Positions 22,801 to 36,600 of a stretch of 64,000 nt of DNA are shown piece after piece (within the stretch, counting starts at the first letter, position 1; each line of letters opens with the position of its first letter). Both the position numbers and the translations under genes were made by a program. A model generated the notes under the pieces. That model was not told the DNA's origin and did not search any database. It saw only the letters and a list, made by a program, of their open reading frames with translations. The DNA is taken from assembly GCA_013397455.1 (NCBI GenBank), contig VYZB01000144.1:1552258-1616257 (forward strand). Reading direction: 5' to 3'. This stretch comes from Crotophaga sulcirostris. Taxonomy: Eukaryota; Chordata; Aves; Cuculiformes; Crotophagidae.

Positions 22801-25800
22801 CCCACCACCTTTTATTAGATCGTGAGCTTTTATGCAGCTGAATCTACTACTGCAACAGTAGTTGAAATGTGATCAGTGTTCTGGGAAGATATTTTAGGGA
22901 TTTTAAGTAGTCAAGTACTACTACAGATTGAGGAAGGCTCCTCAATAAATGAATCACTTTTGCTATATATGTGTATAAAAAAGGACTTCCAACTTTGATT
23001 TTTCTAGTTTCAACTTCTAATGACTAGGACTTGTTACACATTTTTCACACAGGTTAAAGAACTGAAAATCTTTTCTGTAAGTAGGTCTCAAGGTTACCTC
23101 CCTTATCCACCTTTGGAAGAACACAATAGACTGAGATTTTACTACTCCATTCTTTTAAGACAATATTACCCGGCCTCAATTAATCCTCCAGATACAGGGG
23201 GTATCCCCTGCAAGGTAACTAAATTTTCTAACATTCCTCTTGCTATCCTCTTGTTGAAAGCTACTAGTGGTGGCCAACATACCTATGGCTACTCTCAGCA
23301 CCCAAAGGGCGTTAGATTGACAAAATTCTTGGTAAATACTTTAAAGAAAGGTTTGTAAAATGCATTCCTGTAAGGAAAAAAAAGGTGGCTTCTCCTTACT
23401 TCTACAGTACAGGTATGCTTTCTATCAGGTGATCGGCAAAGGTATTTAAGCAGAGCTATCCAGGTATTGGAATCTGACCTGAATGGTGTACTAGTAAGTT
23501 TTGGAAGAGTCTTGAGATAGGCTTGGTTAGAGTACATTTAGGAATCACAGGGACCTTTTCGGTTTACATCTATGAATTACAAAAGTGCGTACAATCAACT
23601 GTGAAAGACATTCCATTTCTGTGATATAAATTAAATAGTAAGAAGGAAAGTAATGTAACTTCTTCCTTTCCCACAAAAACTATAAGGTTTGATGCCAAAA
23701 GGCTGTAAGGATTTTACTGTTTAAATAATAAGTGGCTGCAGGGATCTGGGCTCTGCAACATGTTTATTCTGATGCAAAGCCAACAACTTTTTTCTGAAAA
23801 GCTAGGAGAAACTGATCTTTCTCCTGATGAAGCAATTAACTGCCCTTTGTCTAGAATGGTCATAAAATCGTAATTTACACAAAGTCATGAGAAAACAGAG
23901 GGACAGAGCTCTGTGGGCTTCCACGTAACACCAATGAGGAGAATCCAGCCTCTTCCCTAAACCAAGCAGCCTCCTCCTTAACTGTCACTTGGGCTTGATT
24001 TGTTCCAACACAGGCATAAGGTTTGCAGGTTTCTTTCTGACTGCAGCCTTGGTAACATGTTTGCAGTCTAAAGAAAATGTTTACATTCCCATCCTTAACA
24101 GAATTCTGTCACTAATCCGCTAGTCTTCTCCAATAAGGCTATTTGATATGTCACGTAAAGGCACAAACTGTAGGAGACAAAACCAGTTTTAAACTCATGC
24201 AGATACAGACCAGAGCAGCAAAAATGGTCAGGTAGGTATGTTTCTGCATACTAATATTTTAATGCATGTTTCTTTGCAGTATTGTCAACCATGTCCTCAC
24301 AGCACTGGGTTTTAGTGCTTTCCAACACAGTGAGGTCAGCAAGAAGGTGTGAATTTTTCAAACTCTGAACAAAAATAGCTATGCCAGGAGAACTCTTAGT
24401 GTAAACCTGACCCCAGAGATTTCACAGGCAATGGACACCTTTTTGTCTCAGGAGCCACTCTAGATTGATTATTCCTATCTACACATGTGAGAGGAAAAAA
24501 GGTCACCAGCTTCATACTGTTAATGTTAAATAACAACAATAAAAAAGAAACACTTCATTTGTTAATATGATATCTTTTGTACACCTGTTACAATGCTGGG
24601 AAACTGAAGGGCTTAATCTTTGATATTACATATTTACAAGCCTTGCAGATCAAACTCAAATGGTATTTCAACTGCACTTTACCTACAGCAAGAAATGTCT
24701 AGGCAGATAGCCCAGAGCATATTTAGAGCTGCCCTGCAGTCAGAGACGCATGAAGTGAGTATACAATGTCAAAGTACAGTAAAAATAAGTCAGCTAGAGT
24801 ATAATTGGCTTGGATCATAGGTCTACAGGGCTAAGACATTCGAGCCACTGGTAAATTACACAGTCATTTTTACTTGATTTTCTGTTTCTTCAACTCTGAA
24901 GTGATAATTCTGTTGAAGATGATAAAGACTGTTGAGGAGATTTTATTTAATACAGATGGACATGTTAAAGCAGAGTGATCTGCCCATCCCTCCAATTAGC
25001 CTACTAGGTGCAGCTTGATATAAAGCAGAAACTGGAGCCCTGAGGACATAAAGCAAGACAGGGAGAGCAACATAGCTCAGCATGTTTTCAGGAAATCCAA
25101 TTATTTGTCTGAAGCTTTGAATTCAAAAGTGGATTCAGAAAGTCCTAAAGCAATTATGATTTGCACTGAAAGAGACTGGCTAAAGGCAGCAGCTAAACAT
25201 TTGTATTGTTTTAGGCTTGTGTGCTCTGATTATACAGTAAGACCCTTTAGCACAGTCACTTCAGCATGTAACTGAAATGAGTTTATTTTTCAATAAGATT
25301 CTTCTTTCAAATAAGTTGATAAGAAACATCCCTTTTTTTCTCATTTTTAGTACAGACGGAAAGGCTCAGAAAAAATTCTGGATTTCAAAAATTATTTGAA
25401 AATTTTTATGATCTTTAAAGACAGCGTTGTGTTAAATACCTTGCACAAGATGATAATGCTAAAACATTTGCCTACGTGTATATTTCAACCAGACTACTAT
25501 CTCTCTTTATATGTTAGCATGTATGTGCTATGCCATCATAATCTGAGACAGGAAACATATGAACAAGATATGTAGATATTTTTTGCTTGATATGTTTGCT
25601 AGTTACTTTGGTGAAAAAAAATACTTGTAATGGTATTCTCTGCACATTTTAACGTTGTTATCACCACCAAGTGCTCTGTATTTGTGAAAATCTACCTAGT
25701 AATTTCAATACGTGAATATGCGTATTTATGTATGTTGTATACATAGTCCATATATATTACAACCTTAAACCATATACTAATGGTAGCAAGAGATACCTGA

Positions 25801-27677
25801 AATCATTCTAAAGGAACTGAGATATGCAAAATTATCTTTTAAGACTTTAAACCTCTGTCTCTTGAATAGACACTGGCCCTGGACATACCTAAGTAAAATT
25901 ACTTTACTATCATTTTATGTGTGCATGAATTTATTTTTTCACTTTACACTTTGGTAATGAACACTACATCTGTTATTTGTTTTCAAAAGTCACCAAATAC
26001 AGCAAATGAAGTACTGTGAGGCATCTGTATCACTAAAACTTTATTTTTTTATATATATACTGAATGAATATATTCCTTAAAAGTCAGTTGTAGGCTAATA
26101 TGTTTCAATTTCAGAGTCTCTTTAGAGATTATAGCGGAAGGAAAATGCGGGTCTTTAATCACATTCTTCTAATGTTGAATAGTTTGTGTGACTATTCCTG
26201 AAGATGAAAATCTATTCTATAAAAAAACCGCCCTCCTGCGCTGTGACTGCTAGATGCAAACTTTTCTTTTTTAAATAGCAGTAAAAATACCTCACAAGAA
26301 CGGGGATTCAAAGTTCACTGAAAGTTTCTTTTTAATTTAGTTTCGATTTGACCTGTAGAGGCTGTTTCCAATGTCTGTAGCCCAGGCAGACTCTGCAGGA
26401 ATCCAGGCAGGGTTCTCTTTGAACTCTGCCTTGAGTTTGCTAAAACCTCATTGAATCCAAGATGTTTTAAATGAAAGACTTCAGCCTGGATGAAGTAGCA
26501 TTTTTTGACAAAACTCTGTTTCCTTTGATAATTTCTGAACACTTCTATTTACAACATGCTTTGATTGAAGACAGAGTGTTATGATGAAATGACAGACTTT
26601 TCAAAATTATTTCCCTTCAAATCTTTTGGATGTCAGACTCATCATAATTCACAAATGGGTTGGTTTACCTCTCTTTGACTTGACGTTTTTGGTCATTTAA
26701 TAAGAACCAATGTTTATCCAAGTAATCAGCTCAACATATTTTAGTAGACCTCTAAAGCAAAATGACAAGGATAACCTTGTGACTTATTTCCAGAATTAGT
26801 TATTAGAAAAGCTGAATTCTGCTCAGTTTTGCTGAAAATACTGTGTCTTGACTTTTGTCCTGTTACATAAAACCTTTTAGAATGTCTATATCAGCTTCTG
26901 TGACACATCCTGAGGGTTCTTGCTGCATTAGATTTCTAGTCCTCAGTAATAGTAATCCTTTTCAAGCATTCCATTAATTTCTTTGTCTTTTCTGACAATT
27001 ACTTAGACCTATTACTCATTGATATTAAGTTTGAGTTTTGTCAACATCTAACACGTAACCATAACAGCATGCCTGGATGGTTACCCAACCCCCATTGCTT
27101 TGATCATTACTGGGGAAAAAACTCCACCTGGTACATGAGTAACTAACAACCAGTGCAAGATAAACTGTGTTGGTAAGTGTTCCAGGCATACCACCCCTCT
27201 GATTTAGCATCTCTGGGCAGCTGACCAGACTGGCTGAAGGATGGGATGATCCTGCTGTTAGTTAATTGTGCATATGGAAAAGATAGAATCAGACTGTCAA
27301 GCTACATAACTGCAATTAAGTGTCCATTTTCAGCAGTACTCATGTGGGTATTCTGATTTACTAAATAGTCTTGTAAGTTACTTTACTTTCTGAAGTGTTT
27401 ACAGGAAGCAACCATATACATCAAGAGCTATACTTTCATACGTATATATCTGTACAGAGGTACATAGGCATAAGTGTAAATATTTGTAAATAAAGTATTT
27501 ATAAATCTTTTGTAATGTTTTTAAAGTGTATGGAAAAACAATAATTCCAATAGACATAGGGTGCTTTGCATGTTAGTGCTTTACAACTATTTAAATGTTT
27601 GAGAAATTCTTCACCCCACTCCGCATTTTTACCGTCTGTGTGTTGTGCCAGTCAGTTCTTACAGTAAGTCTCTTTGT
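22801..27677. other. Gene-poor stretch
   Basis: I see no gene and no transposon. The 112-codon open frame at 23020-23358 has no recognisable domain. Some blocks (around 23.74-23.96 kb and 25.08-25.26 kb) are less repetitive and carry AATTA and CTTTGT type words, so conserved non-coding elements are possible but cannot be shown here. Confidence 0.5.
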
Positions 27678-27690
27678 CTCCCTCTGGTGG
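27678..27690 (-). promoter_or_regulatory. Candidate CTCF-binding site
   Basis: The reverse strand reads CCACCAGAGGGAG, which fits 12 of the 13 positions of the CTCF core CCASYAGRKGGCR. It lies in a short GC-rich island within AT-rich DNA and 22 bases from a strong hairpin. Motif match alone gives modest odds of real occupancy. Confidence 0.35.
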
Positions 27691-27712
27691 GTACCTACAG
27701 AAAACAGAGTCT

Positions 27713-27736
27713 GGACCTCCCTTGTTAGGGAGGTCC
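27713..27736. repeat. Perfect inverted repeat with a 9-bp stem and 6-base loop
   Basis: GGACCTCCC, the loop TTGTTA, then GGGAGGTCC. The arms are exact reverse complements and GC-rich, so a stable hairpin is expected in single-stranded DNA or RNA. Its function is unknown. Confidence 0.85.
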
Positions 27737-30591
27737 CACCTCCTTCACTCAAGTAGACCTCAAGTAGAGAATAAAGGCTGGGTTCAGTTCATATGGATAA
27801 ACCTGGTATTACAAGCAAGGCCATTGTTTTCCCATATAATCCTCAGTTAAAAAAGCAGTTTCAAAACACAGATTTCAAAAACACACACACGCAGAATACA
27901 CAATCTGTATGCATAATACAGAATGCATGGCATTAACTTAGCTTGTATCAAAAGATGGATATTTTTCATAAAATATAATATATTTTATTCTGTTTCTGTC
28001 CTTTTAAACTTTAAATATATTCATAAATGCACACATCCATGTATTCACACAAGATTTTTTTTTTAAACAGTTTCAAAAAGTCAAAATATCCCCAAAAATC
28101 ACTGCAAATAATTACACTTGAGAAACAGACTTGATATCTGCCTTAAAATTAAATGTTCCTTTCCCTTCAGAAGGGCAAATGTCACACTTCAATGTCAGAG
28201 GAGCAGAAGAGTCAATGGTGTAGAAATCAATCTTCCCCCAGCTGGGACCACAAGTAAAACTTGTTTTGGAGAAACCAGTGATCAATATCCTTATTTTGAT
28301 TGCATTTTTTTATAAGGTTGCACCCTAATAATATTCCAAAGGTTTAAATTGCTGCTATTTCTGTCTGAAAAGTAGATGCAAACAGTGAATATAGTGCTGA
28401 AATCTTTACTAATTTCTGTTTAATCTGCTGGTGGAATTTAAGACAGAGCTGACCAACAAAGTCCTACATGGCTTGATTTGGTCTATATAAGTGTCTTCCT
28501 CCATACATTGAATTACATTAGATTTGTTCTTAGAAGGCATTTGAGGTAGAATTCTCTTTGGAAAACACTACACACAGACATTACCAGGTGTTCTCTATGA
28601 ATAGTCTTCCTGATCTACAAGTTTGCTTCATCATGTATTACCATAGCTTTGTATTATGGTCTTTATAGATCTCTGGAATACACTGCAAAGTTAATTTTTT
28701 TCATGTGCTTTTCTCACAGAGGTATACTTTTAAAAGTAAAAAGGTTTTAGGGTTTATGGTACAATGGTGCCTTGGCAGCATCAGTCTGTGTTGGAAAACA
28801 ATTCTTGATTGCAGTTATTAGGCAATAAAAGTATGAGAGATATTTTTAGAAACCGAACAGTCCTTCAGCATTTTAAGAATTAGAATAAACTTTATGATGA
28901 ATACATTTCATTGCTCATTTTATTATTCTGAATATTAAGCTCACATTTTGTATGACAGTATTGTAAAATTATCTATGCATTATTGTGCATAAATCTCTCA
29001 CGGAAGTTTTGTCCAAGTGAGGATGATCATTTCTTTATGATCATATGGACAAAACAAAACTGGTTTATATTCACAGCTACGCATAACTTCACTGGTAACA
29101 TTAAAATAATACTAAACATTTACAAACTGTGGTTTAATGTTTGCCTCACAATAGATTTAAAATACTAGCAAAACCTACATTTCACTCACTTCCATCATTC
29201 GCACATATAGGAAAGGTGTTAAGAAGTCAGATTTTTACCCTCTTGAACATTTAAAGGGTAAGCTGTAGAAGGGCACTCATACCTTTCTATGGCTGAAGAG
29301 GGCTGCTGGGGAGGGGGCAGCCTAACACCTGCTTTACGGAGCCTTATGGAGATGCTTGTGTGAAAGTCTGTGCCCTATGATACCTTTTAGTTTCCCTCCT
29401 TCAATCACTGCCATCACTCACTGCTTCCATTCCCTCTACCTCCACCCCCTAGAGTCTTGAAACTCACCTTGAGATTTAATTTCCCTGTGTCGTTTGTATC
29501 TTCATATATTTAACTTTAAAAGCTAATTGTTCTTTCTTTTTCTTGAAAGCTCCCTTTGTCAGTGCAAGGACTATTGTCAAAGACTACAGGATAATACCTC
29601 AAGAAAGGAGCCTGTGCACAAGAAAGACTATTTAAATGAAAGACTACTATATTTTCCCCAGCTCTCTGCTTTAGAAGTTAGTTATTTCTACTGATATGTC
29701 TCTGAGGGAAGTCAATCCAAGCTCCAACACCTTGGGAATTTCTCTTAGAGGCACATTGGGCTAAAAAAATGAAGAGTTTACATATCATGACACCAGCGAT
29801 GTCCAATATCTAACTACTTGGCAGGTTTGTGAAATCCATCTCCCTGAGTTCCTGACCTGATTAAAGATGGAGAAATAGATGCCTAAGAACAAGTTCCAAA
29901 GTGCTAGCACAGTATCTGAGGAGCTACTAAAACTAGCTACTGACAGAAACCAAGACAAGAGAGGAGCCTGGAGTACTCAGTCAAATTACAACCGAATACG
30001 TGTGGAAAGAAGAATGCAGGATATGCTTTTGGGACAAAATCAGTGTCGGGCCCTGAATAGATTTATTATGGCTTTCTCTGTTTTACCTGTGGGACCAGGA
30101 AACTATTTCTCTTCTTAATAAAACTTGGTTTCTGAGAAGGAGCGTTATTTGTGAAAATATCTTTCCACCTTCACTTGCATCAGAAGTCAGTTATACTAGA
30201 TACCAAACAAAGAACCTGGAAGGCAGGACATGAGACTACAGATAACTGAGGGATGAGTCACCCTTCTTTAGGGTTTGGTATGTTGGAATTCACTGCCCAG
30301 ATCCTTCTTATACACTTAGGCACATAAGAGAGCCCATTCACAATACATTTTACAGGTGTAGAGTGGTAGTCATCTCCTGCTATGCAATAAGACACCAACA
30401 GTCAGCTCATTGGCTTGTTTTTACTGCCAGCCTCTGCCCAAGCACTTTCCAGCTCACAGTGCAGGTTTCTCAAGTGAAAGCCATTATTTCCTTCTAGAGC
30501 TTGCTGTGGCAAATGTTCCGTTATCATGCTAACAGAAGCTATGTTTGAAGACAGGTCAACATTAGTTGAGTTGGAGGAAAAAAATTAATGA
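27737..30591. other. Gene-poor AT-rich stretch
   Basis: No genes are supported. A short (CA)n occurs near 27882-27893, and a 50-nt hairpin at 29006-29055 is listed separately. Open frames are below 80 codons. Confidence 0.5.
29006..29055. repeat. 50-nt imperfect hairpin
   Basis: The outer arms GTTTTGTCCA (29006-29015) and TGGACAAAAC (29046-29055) pair perfectly over 10 bp. The inner arms ATGATCAT (29023-29030) and ATGATCAT (29037-29044) pair over 8 bp around the loop TTCTTT. An asymmetric internal loop of 7 against 1 bases separates the two stems. It is shorter than a typical pre-microRNA, so I do not call it an RNA gene. Confidence 0.8.
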
Positions 30592-30668
30592 CTCTAACCC
30601 AGTGGACAAAACACAAAATGCTTGTCTGGAAAGAGGACACTTGAGTTCACATTCCTGATCCGATAGAT
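30592..30668 (+). mobile_element. Possible ancient tRNA-headed SINE (MIR/CORE type)
   Basis: The order CCCAGTGGACAAAACAC, then GCTTGTCTGGAAAGAGGACA, then GAGTTCACATTCCTGATC resembles the tRNA-derived head of amniote MIR/CORE SINEs, with a worn A-box-like start and a degraded B-box-like GAGTTCACATTCC. No central core or 3' tail can be followed with confidence. Similarity is from memory of the family pattern and could be chance. Confidence 0.25.
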
Positions 30669-33600
30669 CTTAAATTATACTGTGCCCTGGAGCTTGAAGT
30701 TAACCAGCCCCAGGCACAGTTAAGTGGAACTCAGCTCCACAGTCCTACAGATCTCCTGCCTTGCCCTCTGGACAAAGAGCAGTGTACCTGTCATGCTAGT
30801 CCTTAGAGTTGTACTGTCTGCCCTTTTGCCTGCGGCAGACTGTGTGAAAAGGAGGAACAACTTGGGTAAGGCTCTACTTTCCCTCTTTTTAGGGAAACTG
30901 TATCTAAAAGAGCAAACAATGACAACAAAAAGACTTAATGAAAGTGATTGCCAACATTCATAATACTTTGAATCAGAATGCATAGCACATTGGTTAAAAT
31001 TAATTCCCTCTTGATTTGTGTTAGTCTATTTTCTTTTTTTCTTTCTTTTTTCCCAAAGAAAGATGCATTCTCATTTGATGATTTATCCTTCAAACTGTGC
31101 TGTTTCTTCACCAAATATAGCCTTCATATTAAATGTAACATTTCTTTGGTTAACTGTGTCAATTAATTTTTGTTCATGTGGTTATATAGCTTAAAATATA
31201 TTTTCATTCTTAATTTTTGCATTACTGTATTAAGAATTACCCATTTTTAGTGATTAGATGATTGTTTCTTCTTCTCCCTCCCCTACCAGATTTATACTAA
31301 GCAACTTTTAAAAGAAAATCAGCACTGAATTAAAAGTGCACAAATATAGCACTACTATGCTGTTTTGTTAGCTAAGCTGCGTTTTATTGTGTGTGCTGCA
31401 GAAAAAAAAAATATTTTTAATAAAATATCAGTGTATTTTTTAAATGGAATTATTTACTGCAGTTTGCAAACAGTGTTTTTACATGTTTCTGGTTTCCGCA
31501 GATAAAATTCCAAAAAGCAGACAAGTGCCATACAGGAATTTCAGAAACACTTACACCTCCTTTCATCCTTCATGGTATAAGTGAGTACTGCAAGTCAGCC
31601 TCTTTAAGGAAAATCCTGACTCATACCACCCTCAGAAAATGCAAACAAGCTATTGTAGCTATAGTACAGATAGATACACCGATGATCACCTCTTCTAACA
31701 CAGCTGCAGTGGTGACATATCCCAGGAATTCTGACCTGGGTTGTGGTTCACCGAGAATCTGACATACCTAACTCCTCCTTTTGTATTATCTGAGCAACCC
31801 AAACTTCTTTCCATATTGCAGTTTTGCAAGTCAAGTGGGAAAACACCCTCAAGACCATACCCTTCTAAGTATGTTAGAGCCCTATGGGACCACGGAGGGC
31901 TAGTGTGTCAGTCACTGGCAAGCTCACACAGACACTCTGCACGACAATAATGTGGAAAGAAAGTAAATAAGAAAAGGAAAAAAATGTCCTCTATTTCAGT
32001 AGGGTGAAAACCAAAAAGTATTAATCAAGGCTGTGCATTCCATTCATTAGCTAGCCTTGCTTTGGGGAGAGAATTATTCTTCTGGCTCTAGGTCTCAGTC
32101 CCAAACAATATTTGTTAGGTATTAATTTAAGTTTCTGATTATATGACATTTCTTTCTTCAACTTTTGGCTTTTATTGCTGAGAAACGAGCATATTACTTA
32201 AAGTTCACTGAAATAAGTTAAATGTAAAGTGTGTTAAAAATACCAGTTTTTTCAACATGTGGCTCCATCATCAGAGCATCATCACAATGCATTGCTATCT
32301 TCAGGTATTTATTTTCTTATATCACCTCTGATATTGAGATACTTGGTAGCACATATGATGCCTGGTTTTGCTTCGTCACTTGCACATCTAGATGAGATTA
32401 CAAATTTATAATGGAGAACTATTCAGCTTCACAAAATCTGAATCAAGTTTATTACCTTAACAGTTAAAAACAATGCAATTTGATCTCATAAATGTGTAGT
32501 ATGTCTTGTGTTTGTGTTCAGTAGTTTACATCATATTAGAAAAGACATGCTTGAACTATGGGGTCTAATAGATCTTTCCTATGGTTGTATCTTGAGATTT
32601 TAAGTTCCCCTTAATTCTGGTAGAAATTAAACTACTGACATAAACTTCAAATACTGACTATAATAAATTTCAAGAAACCAAGAGTTCTATATACCTTTCA
32701 TCTAAACCGAAAATTGTCCTATTTATGATGAGATAGCAACCAATGTAAATAGAAATTGTCCAATTTAGTCCCACATAAAGAGTGCACACTTTGCAATGTA
32801 CAATCCTTGTTACTGGATGGCTTTAGAAGGTCAGCTGCTTATTCTTCATGAAGCATTACTAGCTTAGAGGTTATTTGTAAGAAGTATAAAGCTGACACTG
32901 TGGTTTCCTCTAGAAATGCTGGCAATGGTAAAAAAAAAACCCTCAGATTTTGACCTTCCCATGTTACATGTGAAAGGGTCATGAAGACCAAATGATACGA
33001 ACAGTCAAGGGTATATTAAAGTAAGCAGGTTTTTTCATCTACTTCCAATTTAGTCTTATTTAATTTAGCTTTTAATGAAATGCATTTCTGTTAACCATCA
33101 CTTCACCTATTGCCTGCACAGCTTCAAATGACTGCCTTTTAGAGCTACGAATAGCCGAAGTAAAAATCTATAGTTACATTAGTTGCAGGTTATTGGTCAA
33201 TAAGTGTTCATTAAACACTACACTTATTCTTTTCAATTTAGAGTGTTATTTGTTTTCTTATTTCATTGGCTTTGATAGGCCTTTTAAGACTTATTTTTAC
33301 AAACGTATCGGTGCATCTGATAGCAGAGCATAGCCAAACTCTGCTCCATACTGTTATACCTTTCAGTCCCTACTCATTTTCCTGAAAATTATGGTGATTG
33401 TTTGCTCAAAGTATATGCAGATAAAAATGAATTTGAAGATGAGAAGAATTTTTGTACCTGATTTATTTTAACCAGGACCATTGAGGCGTATTTTTTCTAT
33501 GTCAATGGATCGCATTTGTGGTGAAAAGAGGTATTACACACAAGTGTTAAGATTAAATGTGATATTTTTATCTTTTAACATTAGCTTCTGAGTCTTCATT

Positions 33601-36600
33601 TTTAAAAAACTTAACAATCTAATCCCGTATCTAACTGAATTCAGAGCAATTATTTTAAAGTTTATAGTAATTTATAGTATCGCAAATATAGAAGTCTAGT
33701 TTTGGTACATACCACCCAAGACATTTCCCAAAGACACTGATTGTACCAAAATTTCAGTAGTTTTAGTTTTAATTGTGGTTAAAACAAATGGAGAAAGTGT
33801 GAATAAAGAACAAAATAAAAAACCAAAATCACAGCAAAATTTAAGCTTGAGGGCATGTTAAGATGCAAGGAACTAACTAACTTATCTTCGAAGTGAAAGG
33901 TTTTTCATCTGCAGCTTAGTGCATTCAAACACTGATGAAAACAGCAGAGACTTGTGATTCTCTGTCTGGGAAACTGGACTGTCATCCTACCAAAAAAAAA
34001 GAAGGAAAAAAAACTCCAAGAGGCATAGATGCCAAATAGATAAGTAGCCATGGAACTACAGGATAAACAAACAAATCTGCTTGAAATTGCAAATGGATCA
34101 TCAAGACAATATAATGAAAAGCTGTCAAGCATTTTAACTGTTAGGGTAGTAGTCTTGATGTGTAATGGCAAGATGCTCATCAGCTGAAACAAACATTTCC
34201 ATGTTAAACCACCTCCTCACTCATGGCTGACAAGATCTGCTGTTATATTTTACCTACAATATATTAGGGGTTCATAGTTGCTGAAACAAAACTTTGTATT
34301 GCATTGTGCCTTTCTAAGTGGGGTCCTGGCTCAAGTTTTAAAAATGGTTTAATAGAGAAAGAAATTGATTAAGTAGTTTTGTAGTAGTCTTCGAATGTCA
34401 TCTCTGTTTTAATAATCTTACTGGAAGTGAATAAGAAGATCGGGAAACTCCATGCAGAAATAAATGCTTTAGGCAAATAGACGTATCAACTGATGACCTA
34501 AAATCTGTTTCATTTAATAGATTTTCACACTTTTGTTTGATTTTACATCAAGTTTTTCATGTTTTGATTTCATGTAATGATTTCTTACTGATTTAATGTG
34601 GCTATAGGAATAAAAAGGAATGTGCCAAATTCATTAGGTCAGTTCATGAATACATAACAAATATTTTTTGTTTGGCAAGTACTATGCAGGATTACCTCTA
34701 TCCCAAATTTCTTTTTTCCGGGTCTACATCAGATCAGTTATTTATAATAATTATGTTTCACTTCTAGTCTCATTCTGTCAATTCTACTCTTTCCTATCCA
34801 ATAGCATATATGCTCTATCCTTGTGGATTCCCAAGCCAGAACCCTTTTTTTCTCTGCCACATCTTTCAGTACCAGTTTTAACAGAATAGTTACTAAGAGG
34901 TTAGCATTCTTAAAGAATAAGTATCTCAGTTCAGTGAATAAGGAAAATTTTTTTCAGCCACTAAATGTTATGTTTGAAGAGGGTGTCCAATGGCAAATTC
35001 GTCAATTTTTAAAGCTCTCTGATAAAATTTTGTGGTTTTGCCACATCCACGTGTCTATGTTGTAGGAGCTTAGCCTGGTCAAGAGAGTGTTCTTCCAGGA
35101 GCTGTCCATGGCTGAACCTACTGCTAGAAGAATGTGATTAGCCAAAGGATGTTTGTAATTAATGTGAACTCTTCCTGGACTGTTATGGTGAACTATCAAG
35201 TGCTGTGAGTCTTTCTTTGCTGAGCAGTAGTCACATTCCATGAAGATAAAATCTCATCAGTTCTGGGGCAAAATCAAATAAAGTCTTCATTCATTTTAAT
35301 TTATTTTGTAACTGCTACAGTGAGTAATGGTTCATTGGGGTCAAGGTATGCAATAAGTCTATAAGAAAAGTATTTTAATCTTTTCTCAACCATGCTGTTA
35401 GGAAAGTCCTTTCATTCTGTTTGCAGTGCCATGTATTTTCATTCTGTGAAATATTATTTAATTTTAAAAAATATTCTTGAATCTGCTTTCAATCACTTTG
35501 AGAATCTTTTTGACAGTGTAATTCAATGTTCTCAAAATTGTTGTTATCAAACATTTCCAAGGCATCAAGGGGTCCTTATATCCATGCCAGCTAACAAGTG
35601 ATGGCTCAAACTACTACTGAAAATTGGTAGTTATTAGCGACTCTTCAGTCCTAAAAAAAAAAAAAGAGGTCTCTGTTGATTATGCAAGCACAAAGTTCAA
35701 TGCTCTTTCAAAAAAAAAGGTAAAAGATAAGATACAAAAGCTACATTTAGCCATAATATATATATTTTCTATATGGTAGAATTTCTACCCTACAATTCTA
35801 CTAAGTAATTAAATCCATCAGAAAATGCGTTCTTTACATTATTCATTTCTACTAGTGGGAAAGCAGAACATGTGAAATAAAAATATTGTAAAAGAAAAAG
35901 ATGGAAAATACAGAAAAAAACACTTCTCAGACAGACACTATTTAAACTTTGATTTTGCAATGATAGAATGAGAAGGGAAGAGGAAACAGTCTTTAAAGAC
36001 ACATTGTAAATGTTCCTCCTTCCCTTCCTTTCTCTTCCCTCCTCTCCTTCCATTTTCTTCAATTTACCTTTCCCTTTTTGCTTATTTACAAATTAGCTAA
36101 GAGAGTTCAATATATTCTGCATTCAAAGTCACCCAGATCATCTTCTTCTGCTTCAGCCTGTCCTTTACAAAGACTGCCAATGCAGACTATGGTAGATCTT
36201 ACATTATTTTTCTTTTTTACTTTTTTCTTTTTTTTTTTTTTTTTGCAAGACTTGTTTCTCTACCATGTGAGGCCTGGATCTAAAATAAGAAAGCCAATTT
36301 TACTTATGTGTGTAATAATGGCTTGCAGTCTTTCCAGTAAGCCAGATTTTTCAAAGCCAGAATGGGACCAAAATATTTGCTGTAAATTTCCCTTTAGCAT
36401 TCAGGCAATTAGCTCATTTTTCTTTTATCTTGCATAAGCTCAGTACTCTTTGATGTTTTCAAAACTGTCAGGAAAGTGGCCTTTGATGTCTTCAAATCAA
36501 AACTAGATATCCATCTGGAAGATATGCTTTAGTCAAATACACATTATTCAGCTCAGTGCAGGGATAACCAGGTGAAATTCTACAGCCCATGATTCAAAGG

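Noticed and set aside
29006..29055. The hairpin as a microRNA gene
   Set aside because: Its stem is short and broken by a 7-against-1 internal loop, below what a normal precursor has. No expression evidence is available.
36078..36437. 119-codon open frame with a run of phenylalanines
   Set aside because: It is produced by a 17-T run and T-rich flanks, with no recognisable domain.
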